A program made the translations under genes and the position numbers. From assembly GCA_035566435.1 (NCBI GenBank), contig DATMRF010000125.1, positions 1-43,571 of the forward strand: a DNA stretch of 43,571 nucleotides, given 5' to 3'. Shown in pieces: positions 15,680 to 23,565 of this stretch. This stretch comes from DATMRF01 sp035566435 (GTDB taxonomy: Bacteria > Verrucomicrobiota > Verrucomicrobiia > Limisphaerales > UBA8199). Every line of letters starts with the position of its first letter. Position 1 is the first letter of the stretch. The notes under the pieces are model-generated. The model saw only the letters and a program-made list of their open reading frames with translations. It had not been told where the DNA came from and ran no database searches.

Positions 15680-16870
15680 ATGCAAAACCGCTACCAATGG
15701 CTCACTCGGGCTTTCAGACAACCCACGCATACTCTGTGCTACACCGGTTCGGTCTGCGCCGCCGTCCTCGCCGCCGCCGCGCTGTTCGGTTGCGCGTCGG
15801 TCTCTTCCGCGCCGGACCAAATCAGCCGGCAGCCCTTCGGCCAGACCAAAGAAGGCACGCCGATTGATTTGTTCACGCTCCGCAATGCCAACGGCGCGGA
15901 AGCGCGCATCTGCAATTACGGCGGCCTGGTCATCTCGCTCAAGGTGCCGGACCGCAGCGGCAAGCTCGGCGATGTCGTTCTTGGTTATGACAACCTCGCC
16001 GACTACATCAAAGAGACTCCCTACTTCGGCGCTCTGATTGGCCGCTATGGCAACCGTATTGCCAAAGGTCAATTCACTCTTGATGGCAGGCAATATACGC
16101 TGGCGACCAATAATTATCCCAACTCACTGCACGGCGGGGTCCAAGGCTTTGACAAGGTGGTCTGGTTGCCGACCGTGGTGCCGAGCGCCGAAGGACCAGC
16201 CCTCAAGCTGCAGCACCTGAGCCACGATGGCGAGGAAGGCTATCCGGCCAACCTCTCAGTCACGGTGATTTATACCTTGACCGGTGACAACGCGCTCAAG
16301 GTGGAATACACCGCCGCGACCGACCGAAACACCGTAGTCAATCTCACCCAGCACTCTTATTTCAACCTTGCCGGGAAGGGAGCCATCCTGGACCACGTGG
16401 TCATGATCGGCGCGGATAAGTTCACGCCCGTTGACAGCACGCTCATCCCTACCGGCGAATTGCGGCCTGTGGACGGCACGCCATTCGACTTCCGCAAACC
16501 GACGGCTATCGGTGCCCGCATCAACCAGGACGATGAGCAACTCAAGTTCGGCAAAGGCTACGACCACAACTGGGTGATCAACAAACCCATGGGGCAGCTC
16601 GGGCTGATGGCGCGCGTTTATGAACCGACGAGCGGCCGAGTGCTTGAGGTTCTTTCCACCGAGCCAGGTTTGCAATTCTATTCGGGCAACTTCCTGGACG
16701 GCACGCTCAAGGGCAAAGGCGGCTGGGTTTACCAGTTCCGCAACGGCTTCTGCATGGAACCGCAGCATTATCCCGACTCGCCCAATCGGCCCGAATTCCC
16801 CTCGGTTGTCCTCAAACCGGGAGATACGTATCACAACACGATTCTCTTCAAGTTCTCCGTCCAGAAATGA
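15680..16870 (+). CDS. galM: Aldose 1-epimerase (mutarotase), lipoprotein
   Basis: Interconverts the alpha and beta anomers of aldoses such as galactose or arabinose. The 396-residue product has a long N-terminal signal ending in the lipobox LFGC near residue 38, so it is predicted to be a periplasmic or outer-membrane lipoprotein. GalM motifs follow: YGGLVISLKVPDR, YFGALIGRYGNRIAKG, NSLHGGVQGFDKVVW, the LTQHSYFNLAG block with the catalytic His, YDHNWVI, and the LQFYSGNFLDG region. Location outside the cytoplasm would let it act on sugars before uptake by the following symporter. The ATG at 15680 begins the signal peptide. Confidence 0.93.
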   Translation: MQNRYQWLTRAFRQPTHTLCYTGSVCAAVLAAAALFGCASVSSAPDQISRQPFGQTKEGTPIDLFTLRNANGAEARICNYGGLVISLKVPDRSGKLGDVVLGYDNLADYIKETPYFGALIGRYGNRIAKGQFTLDGRQYTLATNNYPNSLHGGVQGFDKVVWLPTVVPSAEGPALKLQHLSHDGEEGYPANLSVTVIYTLTGDNALKVEYTAATDRNTVVNLTQHSYFNLAGKGAILDHVVMIGADKFTPVDSTLIPTGELRPVDGTPFDFRKPTAIGARINQDDEQLKFGKGYDHNWVINKPMGQLGLMARVYEPTSGRVLEVLSTEPGLQFYSGNFLDGTLKGKGGWVYQFRNGFCMEPQHYPDSPNRPEFPSVVLKPGDTYHNTILFKFSVQK

Positions 16871-16884
16871 GCGCTCGTCATCCG

Positions 16885-16908
16885 AAACGTTTTAAGACTT
16901 TAACGTTT
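16885..16908. other. Short inverted repeat between galM and the symporter gene
   Basis: AAACGTT (16885-16891) and AACGTTT (16902-16908) are perfect complements across a 10-base gap. The structure is AT-rich and weak. It might be an RNA processing hairpin or a chance match. Confidence 0.3.
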
Positions 16909-16942
16909 CTAACGTTGTAGCGAACGAACCTATCTCCCTCAC

Positions 16943-18769
16943 ATGAACCCTACCCTCATCGCCGCCATCCAGCCCGGCGCTTCCACTCTGACCAGCCTCG
17001 ATTGGCTCGCGATCGCGTTCTACTTCGGCATCCTGCTCTGTGTGGCGTGGTGGGTGGTGAAGAAGCGCAAAGACACCGCGGCTGATTATTTTTTGGCAGG
17101 CCGCAACCTGAGCTGGTGGATCATTGGCGCCTCCATCTTCGCCTCGAACATCGGCTCGGAACATATCGTCGGGCTGGCCGGCTCCGGAGCGGCGGATGGT
17201 GTGGCAATGGCACATTACGAACTGCACGCCTGGTGCTTGCTGGTGCTCGCCTGGGTCTTCGTGCCCTTCTATGCACGGGCGCTGGTGTTCACCATGCCCG
17301 AATTTCTGGAACGCCGCTTCAGCACCCAATCGCGTTACGTGCTGTCGATCGTCTCGTTGATCACGTTCGTGGTGTCCAAAATCGCCGTGGGCATTTTCGC
17401 GGGGGGAGTGGTGTTCGCCACCTTGCTTCCCGAACTGCATGTGAGTCTCGGCGGAATCGACATCAACAGCTTTTGGATCGGGTCGGTCGCCGTCATCTGC
17501 ATGACTGGATTGTACACCGCCCTCGGCGGCATGCGTGCGGTTGCCTACAACGACGCCGTGCAGGTCATCGTCCTGATCACCGGCTCGGCGCTGTTGACGG
17601 TTTACGGTCTTGCCAAACTGGGCGGCTGGGACGAGTTGCGCCGCCTGTGCGGCTCCGACATGTTCAACCTCTGGAAGCCGTTGATTCCGGCGGGCGTTCA
17701 GCCCACCTGGGCGCCGGTTCTGGAGAAAGCCGCGGACGGTCATGTGGTCAAAGAGGCGTGGTATTTCAACGGGTACTATCCCTGGCTGGGCATGTTGTTT
17801 TGCGCGCCGATTATCGGCCTTTGGTACTGGTGCACGGATCAATACATTGTCCAGCGCGCGCTCGGCGCTCCCAATGAGCAGGTTGCCCGGCGCGGCAGCA
17901 TCTTCGCCGCGTTTCTCAAGCTCTTCCCGGTTTACCTGTTCATCATCCCGGGCCTGATTTGTTTCGCGCTTGCCAAGAGCGGCAAAGTGCCTGAACTGGC
18001 AATCATGGTGACACCGGATGGCAAACCCATTGCGCACGAGGCGCAGGCTGCTTTCCCGCTGATGGTGAAATACATGCTGCCGGCCGGCTTGCGCGGCATC
18101 GTTGTTGCCGGCCTGCTGTCGGCCCTGATGGGTTCGCTGGCCGGCGTGTTCAACGCGTGTTCGACTCTCTTCACGGTGGACCTGTACCAAAAGTGGAAGC
18201 CCAATGCCTCGCAGCATCAAATCGTCCGCACGGGCCGCATCGCCACAACCACGATGGTGATCATCGCGCTGCTTTGGATTCCCGTCGTGCAAGGAGCGCA
18301 CAGCCTCTACAACTATCTGCAATCCGTGCAGGGCTATCTTGCACCGCCCATCTTCGTCGTGTTCTTTTTCGGCGTCTTCTGGAAGCGGTTAAACGCCAAA
18401 GGCTGTCTCTGGGCGATGGTCGTCGGCTTCGCGCTCGGCCTGTTCCGGATGCTGGTGGACACGCCGGTGACTCTGGGCCTGAAGGGTTTCGAAAACGGTT
18501 ACACCGAAGGGTCGTTCCTTTGGGTAGTTAACAACATCTATTTTCAGTACTTCAGCGTGCTTATCACAATCGTCTCTGCGGTGGTGATGGTGGCAGTGAG
18601 TTACCTGACGAAAGAAGAGGATTACGGGCGGATCAAAGGGTTGACCTTTGCAACCGCCACGGCCGAAGACCGCGCCAACACTCACGCGAGTTGGGATTGG
18701 CGCGACGTGTCGGCGTCGGCGGTCGTGCTGGGGGTCATCATCGCGGGATACCTGTATTTCCGGGGATGA
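16943..18769 (+). CDS. Sodium:solute symporter (SSS family), probable sugar importer
   Basis: A 608-residue membrane protein with about 14 predicted helices. It has the SSS hallmarks DYFLAGRNLSWWIIGASIFASNIGSEHIVGLAGSG (split here as the conserved block at residues about 47-81), TALGGMRAVAYNDAVQ, and WYWCTDQYIVQRAL, which are typical of the SGLT-like sugar branch. It would import a sugar with Na+ across the cytoplasmic membrane. Its place after araB, araD and galM makes L-arabinose or a related sugar the likely substrate; that is inferred from context only. It converges on glnD with a 15-bp gap and no obvious terminator. Confidence 0.93.
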   Translation: MNPTLIAAIQPGASTLTSLDWLAIAFYFGILLCVAWWVVKKRKDTAADYFLAGRNLSWWIIGASIFASNIGSEHIVGLAGSGAADGVAMAHYELHAWCLLVLAWVFVPFYARALVFTMPEFLERRFSTQSRYVLSIVSLITFVVSKIAVGIFAGGVVFATLLPELHVSLGGIDINSFWIGSVAVICMTGLYTALGGMRAVAYNDAVQVIVLITGSALLTVYGLAKLGGWDELRRLCGSDMFNLWKPLIPAGVQPTWAPVLEKAADGHVVKEAWYFNGYYPWLGMLFCAPIIGLWYWCTDQYIVQRALGAPNEQVARRGSIFAAFLKLFPVYLFIIPGLICFALAKSGKVPELAIMVTPDGKPIAHEAQAAFPLMVKYMLPAGLRGIVVAGLLSALMGSLAGVFNACSTLFTVDLYQKWKPNASQHQIVRTGRIATTTMVIIALLWIPVVQGAHSLYNYLQSVQGYLAPPIFVVFFFGVFWKRLNAKGCLWAMVVGFALGLFRMLVDTPVTLGLKGFENGYTEGSFLWVVNNIYFQYFSVLITIVSAVVMVAVSYLTKEEDYGRIKGLTFATATAEDRANTHASWDWRDVSASAVVLGVIIAGYLYFRG

Positions 18770-18784
18770 TCGCCCTTTCCAGAG

Positions 18785-21556
18785 TTACCGCTTATCCAGC
18801 TCCGCAAGCGCGTGGCGGAGCTTCCGCTCGATGGCGTGCTGGCGTTCGGGGGCAGTGACTTTTTGTTCATCCAGTTCCCGGACGTAAAAGCTATCGATCG
18901 CCGCGCCTTTTTCGGTGCTGATCCGCGCCGCTGTAATATCCAGCTCCAGCTCGGTAAGCGTCTGGGAAATCATGTAAAGCAGCCCCAGCCGGTCCTCGCT
19001 CTCGATCTCGACAAGCGTGCGGGTGTCGGAGGCCTCGTTATCGAAGCGGATGGTCGTGGCGATGCGCTCGCCGGTGTAGGCCTCGTAAACCGGGCGGGTG
19101 TTTTTTTGGCGCGCAATCAACGTGTGGAAATCGACCTCCTCGCCCGTGAGCGCCGTGTGGATGACGTGCTCGAACGGGTCCCGCTGTTCCTGCCCGGCCA
19201 GGCCGCCGGTCCGAGCGTCGTTGACGAAGAACGTGTCGAGCACAATCCCGTCGCTACGGGTAAAGATTTGGGCGCTGAGGATGTTCAGTCCCGCGGCGCT
19301 GAGCGAGCCGGCGATCTTGCTGAAGAGGCCGGCGCGGTCCCAGGTGCAGACTTTGACCGCGTTGCAGGCGCGGTCGGGGTCGTTATGCCAATTGACGACA
19401 GGCGCCAGCGGGCTTTCCACCTCGGAAATCTGCAGCCGCATGAAACGATGCGCCAGGACGAGGTCATCGAGGATCTCGCGCGCGGAATGGATTTGAAAAT
19501 ACCGCCCCGGCAACGCGGCGAAATGCGCGTGCAGCTCTTCCTCGCTCAACTGAGCCGGCAGCAGGCGTTGCACTTCTTCCATCAGCAGCTCGCGCTGTTT
19601 TTCCTCGGCTCGGACGAACTCCGTTTCGCCGCTCATCAAACGCATCGCCTTGGTGTGCAGCGACCAGAGCAGGGCTTCCTTGAACCCGTTCCAGAGCTTG
19701 TCGCTGGTGGCCATGGAATCAACGAACGTGTGCAAGGTCAGCAGCGACACGGTCTCCGGGTTCGGCACGCGCTTGCAGAAATTCCGAATGACGGCCGGGT
19801 CATCCAGGTCGCGGCGCTGGGAGACACTCGCCATCAGCAGATGATTTTCGATCACCAGCCGGAGCGTGTGCGTCGCGGCTCCGTCGAGCCGGAGGCGTTT
19901 GGCGACGCGCAGCGCCAGCTCGGCGCTGACTTCCGCATGGTTGCCGTGGCTCTGGGGCTTGCCGATGTCGTGCAGCAGCAGGGCGAGATAGAGCAGAAAG
20001 GGCCGCTCCAGTTTCTGGAACAGGGGCGTATAGGCGCTGTGCGGCGGCTGTTTGGCTTCCCAAACGCGGTCGAGCTGCTCGAGGCACATCAGGGTGTGTT
20101 CGTCCGCGGCGTATTGATGATAAAACTCGTGCTGCACCAGGCAGGTGAGCCTGCCGAATTCGGGGATGTATTTGCCCAAGAGGTCCACTTCGTGCATCGC
20201 CCTCAGGATCGGCGCGACATTTCCGCGCTGGCCCAGGATGGTAAGGAACGTTTCCCGCACGTGTTCATCCAGCGAGAAGGCCCGGTCCACCAGACCGAGC
20301 TGGTTGCGGATGAGTCGCGCGAGGTCCGGATGCAATACCGCCCCGCGCTGCTGCGCGTAGAGGAAAACGCGCATGAGCCGGCGCGGTTGCTCGCGAAACA
20401 CCCGAGTCGAAGCGGCGCGAATCTCGCCACTGAGGACGGTGAACCCGTCAATGGCCTCGGGGGCGCGTTTGCGTCCGTTGGGCAGAAGGGAGCGGAGCGA
20501 CAGCCGCCGCGGCTGGGGCAGCAGGGCGAGCCGCTGCTCAATGGCGCGGGTGATAAGGAAAATATTGCGGGAATGCCGGTAAACATCACGCATGAAACCT
20601 TCGATGCGCTTGCTGGGCGAGCGCTCCTTGTAACCCAGGTTATGGGCCACCGCCGGCTGCAGGCTCTTGCTCAACGTGTCCATCGCGCGGTTGACGTGAT
20701 AATGCATCTCGGTGCGCACGCGCAGCAGAAAATCATACGCGGCTTCCAGTTGCTTGCGTTCGGCATCGCTGACCAGTTCGTGCGCCTGCAATTCCTTGAG
20801 CGAGCGAGTCCGGTGCTTGAAAAAAGCCATCCACAGCAGGTTCTGGTAATCCCGCAGGCCGCCGCAGCCGTTCTTCAAGTTCGGCTCCTGCATACAAGCA
20901 GAATTGCCGAACTTCGTGCGCCGCGCCGTCTGGTCGGCGATGCGCATCGCAATGTACTCTTCCTCATGGCCGGCGACGCACTTTGCGACCTGCATCTTCT
21001 GAAACTTTTTAAACAGCGCTTCGTCCCCCGTCAACAACCGCGACTCGATGAGCGAGGTCTTGGACTGCATGTCGGCGTTGGCGATCTTCACGCACTCTTC
21101 GAGAGTGCGGACCGAATACCCGATCTTCAGGCCGATATCCCATAGAGGGTACAGCAGTCCGTCGATGATCTTCGACAGGTGGGGCAACGGACGGCTGCCC
21201 GCGATCTGCCGGTCGTGCAGGAACATGAAGTCGATGTCGCTGTGGGGGTTAAGCTCGGCACGGCCGTAACCGCCAATGGCCACGAGCGCCAGGGGCGGGA
21301 ACTCCTTTTGCGCCTGGGCGGACAGGCCGCTCTTGGAGGCATCCCACAGATAACGAAGCAGGACGTCGAGAATCGTAGCGCGGCCGCGGCAGATTTCGAG
21401 GCCGCCGGCACCGGCGCGATGGAGCATCTTCAGCCGGTGGGTTTCGATTTTCAAAAAGGTCTTGTAGCGGGCCAGCTCCTGCGTCGGCAACCGCCCCGGC
21501 GGCAAGGGCAGCCGCGCAGCGGCATCCGCTTCGATCTTCTTGACCAATTCCTGCAT
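18785..21556 (-). CDS. glnD: [Protein-PII] uridylyltransferase / uridylyl-removing enzyme
   Basis: GlnD senses glutamine and adds UMP to, or removes it from, PII signal proteins to control nitrogen assimilation. The 923-residue protein shows all parts in order: nucleotidyltransferase domain with GGYGRAELNPHSDID (catalytic Asp 107 and 109), the GCGGLRDYQNLLW block of the following helical domain, an HD phosphohydrolase domain with LLLHDIGKPQSHGNH, and two C-terminal ACT domains (DRAGLFSKIAGSLSAAGLNI and EDRLGLLYMISQTLTELEL). No part is missing. ATG 21556 (MQELVKK) is preferred; an ATG 39 bp upstream adds a hydrophobic Cys-containing stretch. No ribosome binding site is visible for either. Confidence 0.94.
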   Translation of the reverse strand: MQELVKKIEADAAARLPLPPGRLPTQELARYKTFLKIETHRLKMLHRAGAGGLEICRGRATILDVLLRYLWDASKSGLSAQAQKEFPPLALVAIGGYGRAELNPHSDIDFMFLHDRQIAGSRPLPHLSKIIDGLLYPLWDIGLKIGYSVRTLEECVKIANADMQSKTSLIESRLLTGDEALFKKFQKMQVAKCVAGHEEEYIAMRIADQTARRTKFGNSACMQEPNLKNGCGGLRDYQNLLWMAFFKHRTRSLKELQAHELVSDAERKQLEAAYDFLLRVRTEMHYHVNRAMDTLSKSLQPAVAHNLGYKERSPSKRIEGFMRDVYRHSRNIFLITRAIEQRLALLPQPRRLSLRSLLPNGRKRAPEAIDGFTVLSGEIRAASTRVFREQPRRLMRVFLYAQQRGAVLHPDLARLIRNQLGLVDRAFSLDEHVRETFLTILGQRGNVAPILRAMHEVDLLGKYIPEFGRLTCLVQHEFYHQYAADEHTLMCLEQLDRVWEAKQPPHSAYTPLFQKLERPFLLYLALLLHDIGKPQSHGNHAEVSAELALRVAKRLRLDGAATHTLRLVIENHLLMASVSQRRDLDDPAVIRNFCKRVPNPETVSLLTLHTFVDSMATSDKLWNGFKEALLWSLHTKAMRLMSGETEFVRAEEKQRELLMEEVQRLLPAQLSEEELHAHFAALPGRYFQIHSAREILDDLVLAHRFMRLQISEVESPLAPVVNWHNDPDRACNAVKVCTWDRAGLFSKIAGSLSAAGLNILSAQIFTRSDGIVLDTFFVNDARTGGLAGQEQRDPFEHVIHTALTGEEVDFHTLIARQKNTRPVYEAYTGERIATTIRFDNEASDTRTLVEIESEDRLGLLYMISQTLTELELDITAARISTEKGAAIDSFYVRELDEQKVTAPERQHAIERKLRHALAELDKR

Positions 21557-21710
21557 TGCGGCCGCCAGTGTGGTTGCAAAGCACAGGCAACGCAAGTGGC
21601 TGACCTAGGAAAATCCTGGGTTTGGTTTTCGAGGGTTGACTCTCCCGCGCGCGCCTGACTTATTACTAGTAAATCCAAATCCAAATCCAAAATTGTAACA
21701 GCGAGAAAAC

Positions 21711-22127
21711 ATGAACGCTCCAACGAACAACAATAACTCGAAAAACGTTCTTAATTCGGACGTCGAGGTAAAAGGCACTCTCAAATTCTCAGGCGAGCTA
21801 ACCTTCGATGGCAAGCTGGACGGGGACATCACCTCCGACGGGGTTTTGACCCTCGGCGACAACGCAACCATCAAGGGAACGATTGACGCCGGCTCGGTCG
21901 TTGCGCGCGGCAAGATCACGGGCAATCTTATCGCTAAGGACAAGGTTGAGCTCAAGGCGAAGACCGAATTGTTCGGGGATATCCGCGCCTCCAAGCTCGT
22001 CATCGAGGAAGGCGTGACCTATGTCGGCAAGACTGAAGTCAACCCGAACAAGGTGACTCCGACGGCGCCGCCTTCCAACAGGGGCGAATCTCCCAAGATT
22101 CCGGCACCGAAGGCGCCCGGCCTGTAA
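21711..22127 (+). CDS. Bactofilin (polymer-forming cytoskeletal protein)
   Basis: Bactofilins self-assemble into filaments, often at the membrane, and help with cell shape or localisation of wall enzymes. This 138-residue protein has the compact right-handed beta-helix of DUF583/bactofilin: repeats of the form V.V.G.L.F.GEL.FDGKLDGDI, GVLTLGDNATIKG, GSVVARGKITGNL, and KVELKAKTELFGDI. Short disordered Asn-rich and Pro-rich tails flank it, as is usual. It is followed by a second bactofilin with extra domains, so the two may copolymerise. The start at 21711 has no ribosome binding site. Confidence 0.92.
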   Translation: MNAPTNNNNSKNVLNSDVEVKGTLKFSGELTFDGKLDGDITSDGVLTLGDNATIKGTIDAGSVVARGKITGNLIAKDKVELKAKTELFGDIRASKLVIEEGVTYVGKTEVNPNKVTPTAPPSNRGESPKIPAPKAPGL

Positions 22128-22309
22128 CCCAGCTCCACCGGGGCTGGACTCAGGAGGCTCTCAAATCCGGACCGCGGACAACTCCGTGTCATGCCCGCGG
22201 CCTCACGCTGGTTGCTGCGCCAGCTCAGGGACTTGCTCACTCCCCGGGGCCGGTGGCATGCTGACCCGCGCACATGACGAACCGACGCTGTCGAAGTTGA
22301 ACCATTGCC

Positions 22310-23236
22310 ATGCCGTCCTCAAAAAAGGATACGGTCCAGGTTTCCTGCCCCCGCTGCGGGTATGCTCAACCAGAGCCGCGCGGGGCTTACTCCACCGTCT
22401 GTAAAAACTGCCAGCAGCATTTTCGGGTGCAGGAAGCTCTGCGCCCCGCGGCGAAAACCTCCAAAGTCGTCATCGAACAAAGGCGGGTCCGCTGCTTTCA
22501 ATGCGGCACCGAATTGGAGGCGCCCAAGGCCGCCGCCTCCACAATGTGCAAGCGATGCAGCGGCTACGTGGACCTGAGCGACTATCGGATCACCCAGACG
22601 GTTTCGAAGAACTTCAGGACGCACGGTTGGCTGGTGGTCGAGGAAAAGGGCTATGTGCTCAACACCGAGGCGATCGTAGGCGAAGCGGTCATCAAGGGCC
22701 GGTTGATAGGCAAGCTGACGGCTGAGAACACGTTAGAAATCCATTCGACCGCCAACATCAAGGGCACGTTTACCGCCGGCCGGTTGGTAATCCCGCCGGG
22801 AAACCATTTTCGGTGGCCGGAACCGCTCCGCCTAGGCGGCGCGGAAATCGGGGGAGAGCTCGTGGCTGAACTGCATTGCTTCGGGACCGTCCACCTCAGG
22901 TCCACCGGCCGCTTGTTCGGCGATGTCGAGGCGGCCAATTTCGTAGTTGAGGCCGGCGCGGTGTTTGTGGGGACAATCAAGATCGGAAAAGCCGCTCAAG
23001 TGGCGAAACCGGCCGAAATCGGAACACCCCTTGAAATCGGAAAACCCGCCGAGCTCAAGCGACCCGTTGAGCTCAAGAAAGCCGCCGAAGCTGCCAAATC
23101 GCCGGATGAGCTCATGCTGCCCTTGGACGAGCCGAAAACAGCCGAACCCAAGGCCAGGAGCACGCGCCGAATCACCGCTAGAGCTCCGGCCAAGCCCCGT
23201 GCCCGGCCCAGGACTCGTCGAGTCTCGGAAGCCTAG
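22310..23236 (+). CDS. Bactofilin with two N-terminal zinc ribbons
   Basis: A 308-residue protein in three parts. Residues about 12-37 hold CPRCG and CKNC and residues about 62-84 hold CFQCG and CKRC, two probable zinc ribbons. Residues about 110-225 form a bactofilin beta-helix (GEAVIKGRLIGKLTAENTLEI, NIKGTFTAGRLVIPPGN, GELVAELHCFGTVHL, RLFGDVEAANFVVEAG). The tail begins with five hexapeptide-like units (KPAEIG, TPLEIG, KPAELK, RPVELK, KAAEAA) and ends Pro/Arg-rich and basic, which could bind nucleic acid or polyanions. Zinc ribbons suggest protein or nucleic acid binding, so this may be the anchor subunit beside the simple bactofilin upstream. Function is inferred. Confidence 0.88.
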   Translation: MPSSKKDTVQVSCPRCGYAQPEPRGAYSTVCKNCQQHFRVQEALRPAAKTSKVVIEQRRVRCFQCGTELEAPKAAASTMCKRCSGYVDLSDYRITQTVSKNFRTHGWLVVEEKGYVLNTEAIVGEAVIKGRLIGKLTAENTLEIHSTANIKGTFTAGRLVIPPGNHFRWPEPLRLGGAEIGGELVAELHCFGTVHLRSTGRLFGDVEAANFVVEAGAVFVGTIKIGKAAQVAKPAEIGTPLEIGKPAELKRPVELKKAAEAAKSPDELMLPLDEPKTAEPKARSTRRITARAPAKPRARPRTRRVSEA

Positions 23237-23245
23237 GGAAGGAGT

Positions 23246-23270
23246 GGGGACGTGGCCGTCCCCGCCCCGA
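23246..23270 (+). repeat. 25-bp dispersed repeat, copy 1
   Basis: Starts GGGGACGTGGCCGTCCCC and ends GCCCCGA. It contains a 7-bp stem (GGGGACG/CGTCCCC) with a TGGC loop. Identical copies lie at 23526-23550 and 36451-36475, all on this strand. Confidence 0.9.
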
Positions 23271-23323
23271 TGCTGGGCTGTCCGATGAGGGCACCTCATT
23301 TTCTGAGCGGCGTGTTCTTAAGA

Positions 23324-23457
23324 TTCCCCTCACCCCGACCCTCTCCCGCCGGGAGAGGGAGAATCGTCGGCAGATGGTCGGCGAAACGCACGCTGAAGCA
23401 ATTCGGTCGAGTTGACCGTTGCTATTCCCGCTCCTTGGGGCAGTCAGGGTGAGGAAT
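23324..23457. repeat. MITE-like element with imperfect terminal inverted repeats
   Basis: The ends TTCCCCTCACCCCGAC (about 23325-23339) and GTCAGGGTGAGGAA (23443-23456) are near-complements. Inside the left end is a perfect 9-bp hairpin, CCCTCTCCC-GCC-GGGAGAGGG (23339-23359). No coding capacity. It resembles the small non-autonomous repeats common in GC-rich bacterial genomes. Confidence 0.55.
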
Positions 23458-23525
23458 TTATTTCGCGGCTGCTGACGAGCAGAACGATCCAGCAGGGCTT
23501 CCAAAAATCGAGATGCCCCGCTGCC

Positions 23526-23550
23526 GGGGACGTGGCCGTCCCCGCCCCGA
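23526..23550 (+). repeat. 25-bp dispersed repeat, copy 2
   Basis: Identical to 23246-23270 and 36451-36475, with the same 7-bp stem and TGGC loop. It lies 16 bp past the end of the convergent minus-strand gene. Confidence 0.9.
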
Positions 23551-23565
23551 GGCGGGGGTGACCGA

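Larger units (their letters stand above)
23237..23565. other. Intergenic stretch built of dispersed repeats
   Basis: This 329-bp gap holds two of the three copies of a 25-bp repeat and a MITE-like inverted repeat between them. No gene was recognised. Both flanking genes end here (convergent), so the hairpins might also serve as transcription stops. Confidence 0.7.

Noticed and set aside
16892..18322. A 476-codon open frame on the minus strand opposite the symporter gene
   Set aside because: Its product is His/Asp/Arg-rich without motifs, and the plus strand encodes a complete SSS transporter.
18812..21145. A 777-codon open frame on the plus strand opposite glnD
   Set aside because: It is the antisense shadow of glnD in GC-rich DNA. 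GlnD has complete domains on the minus strand.
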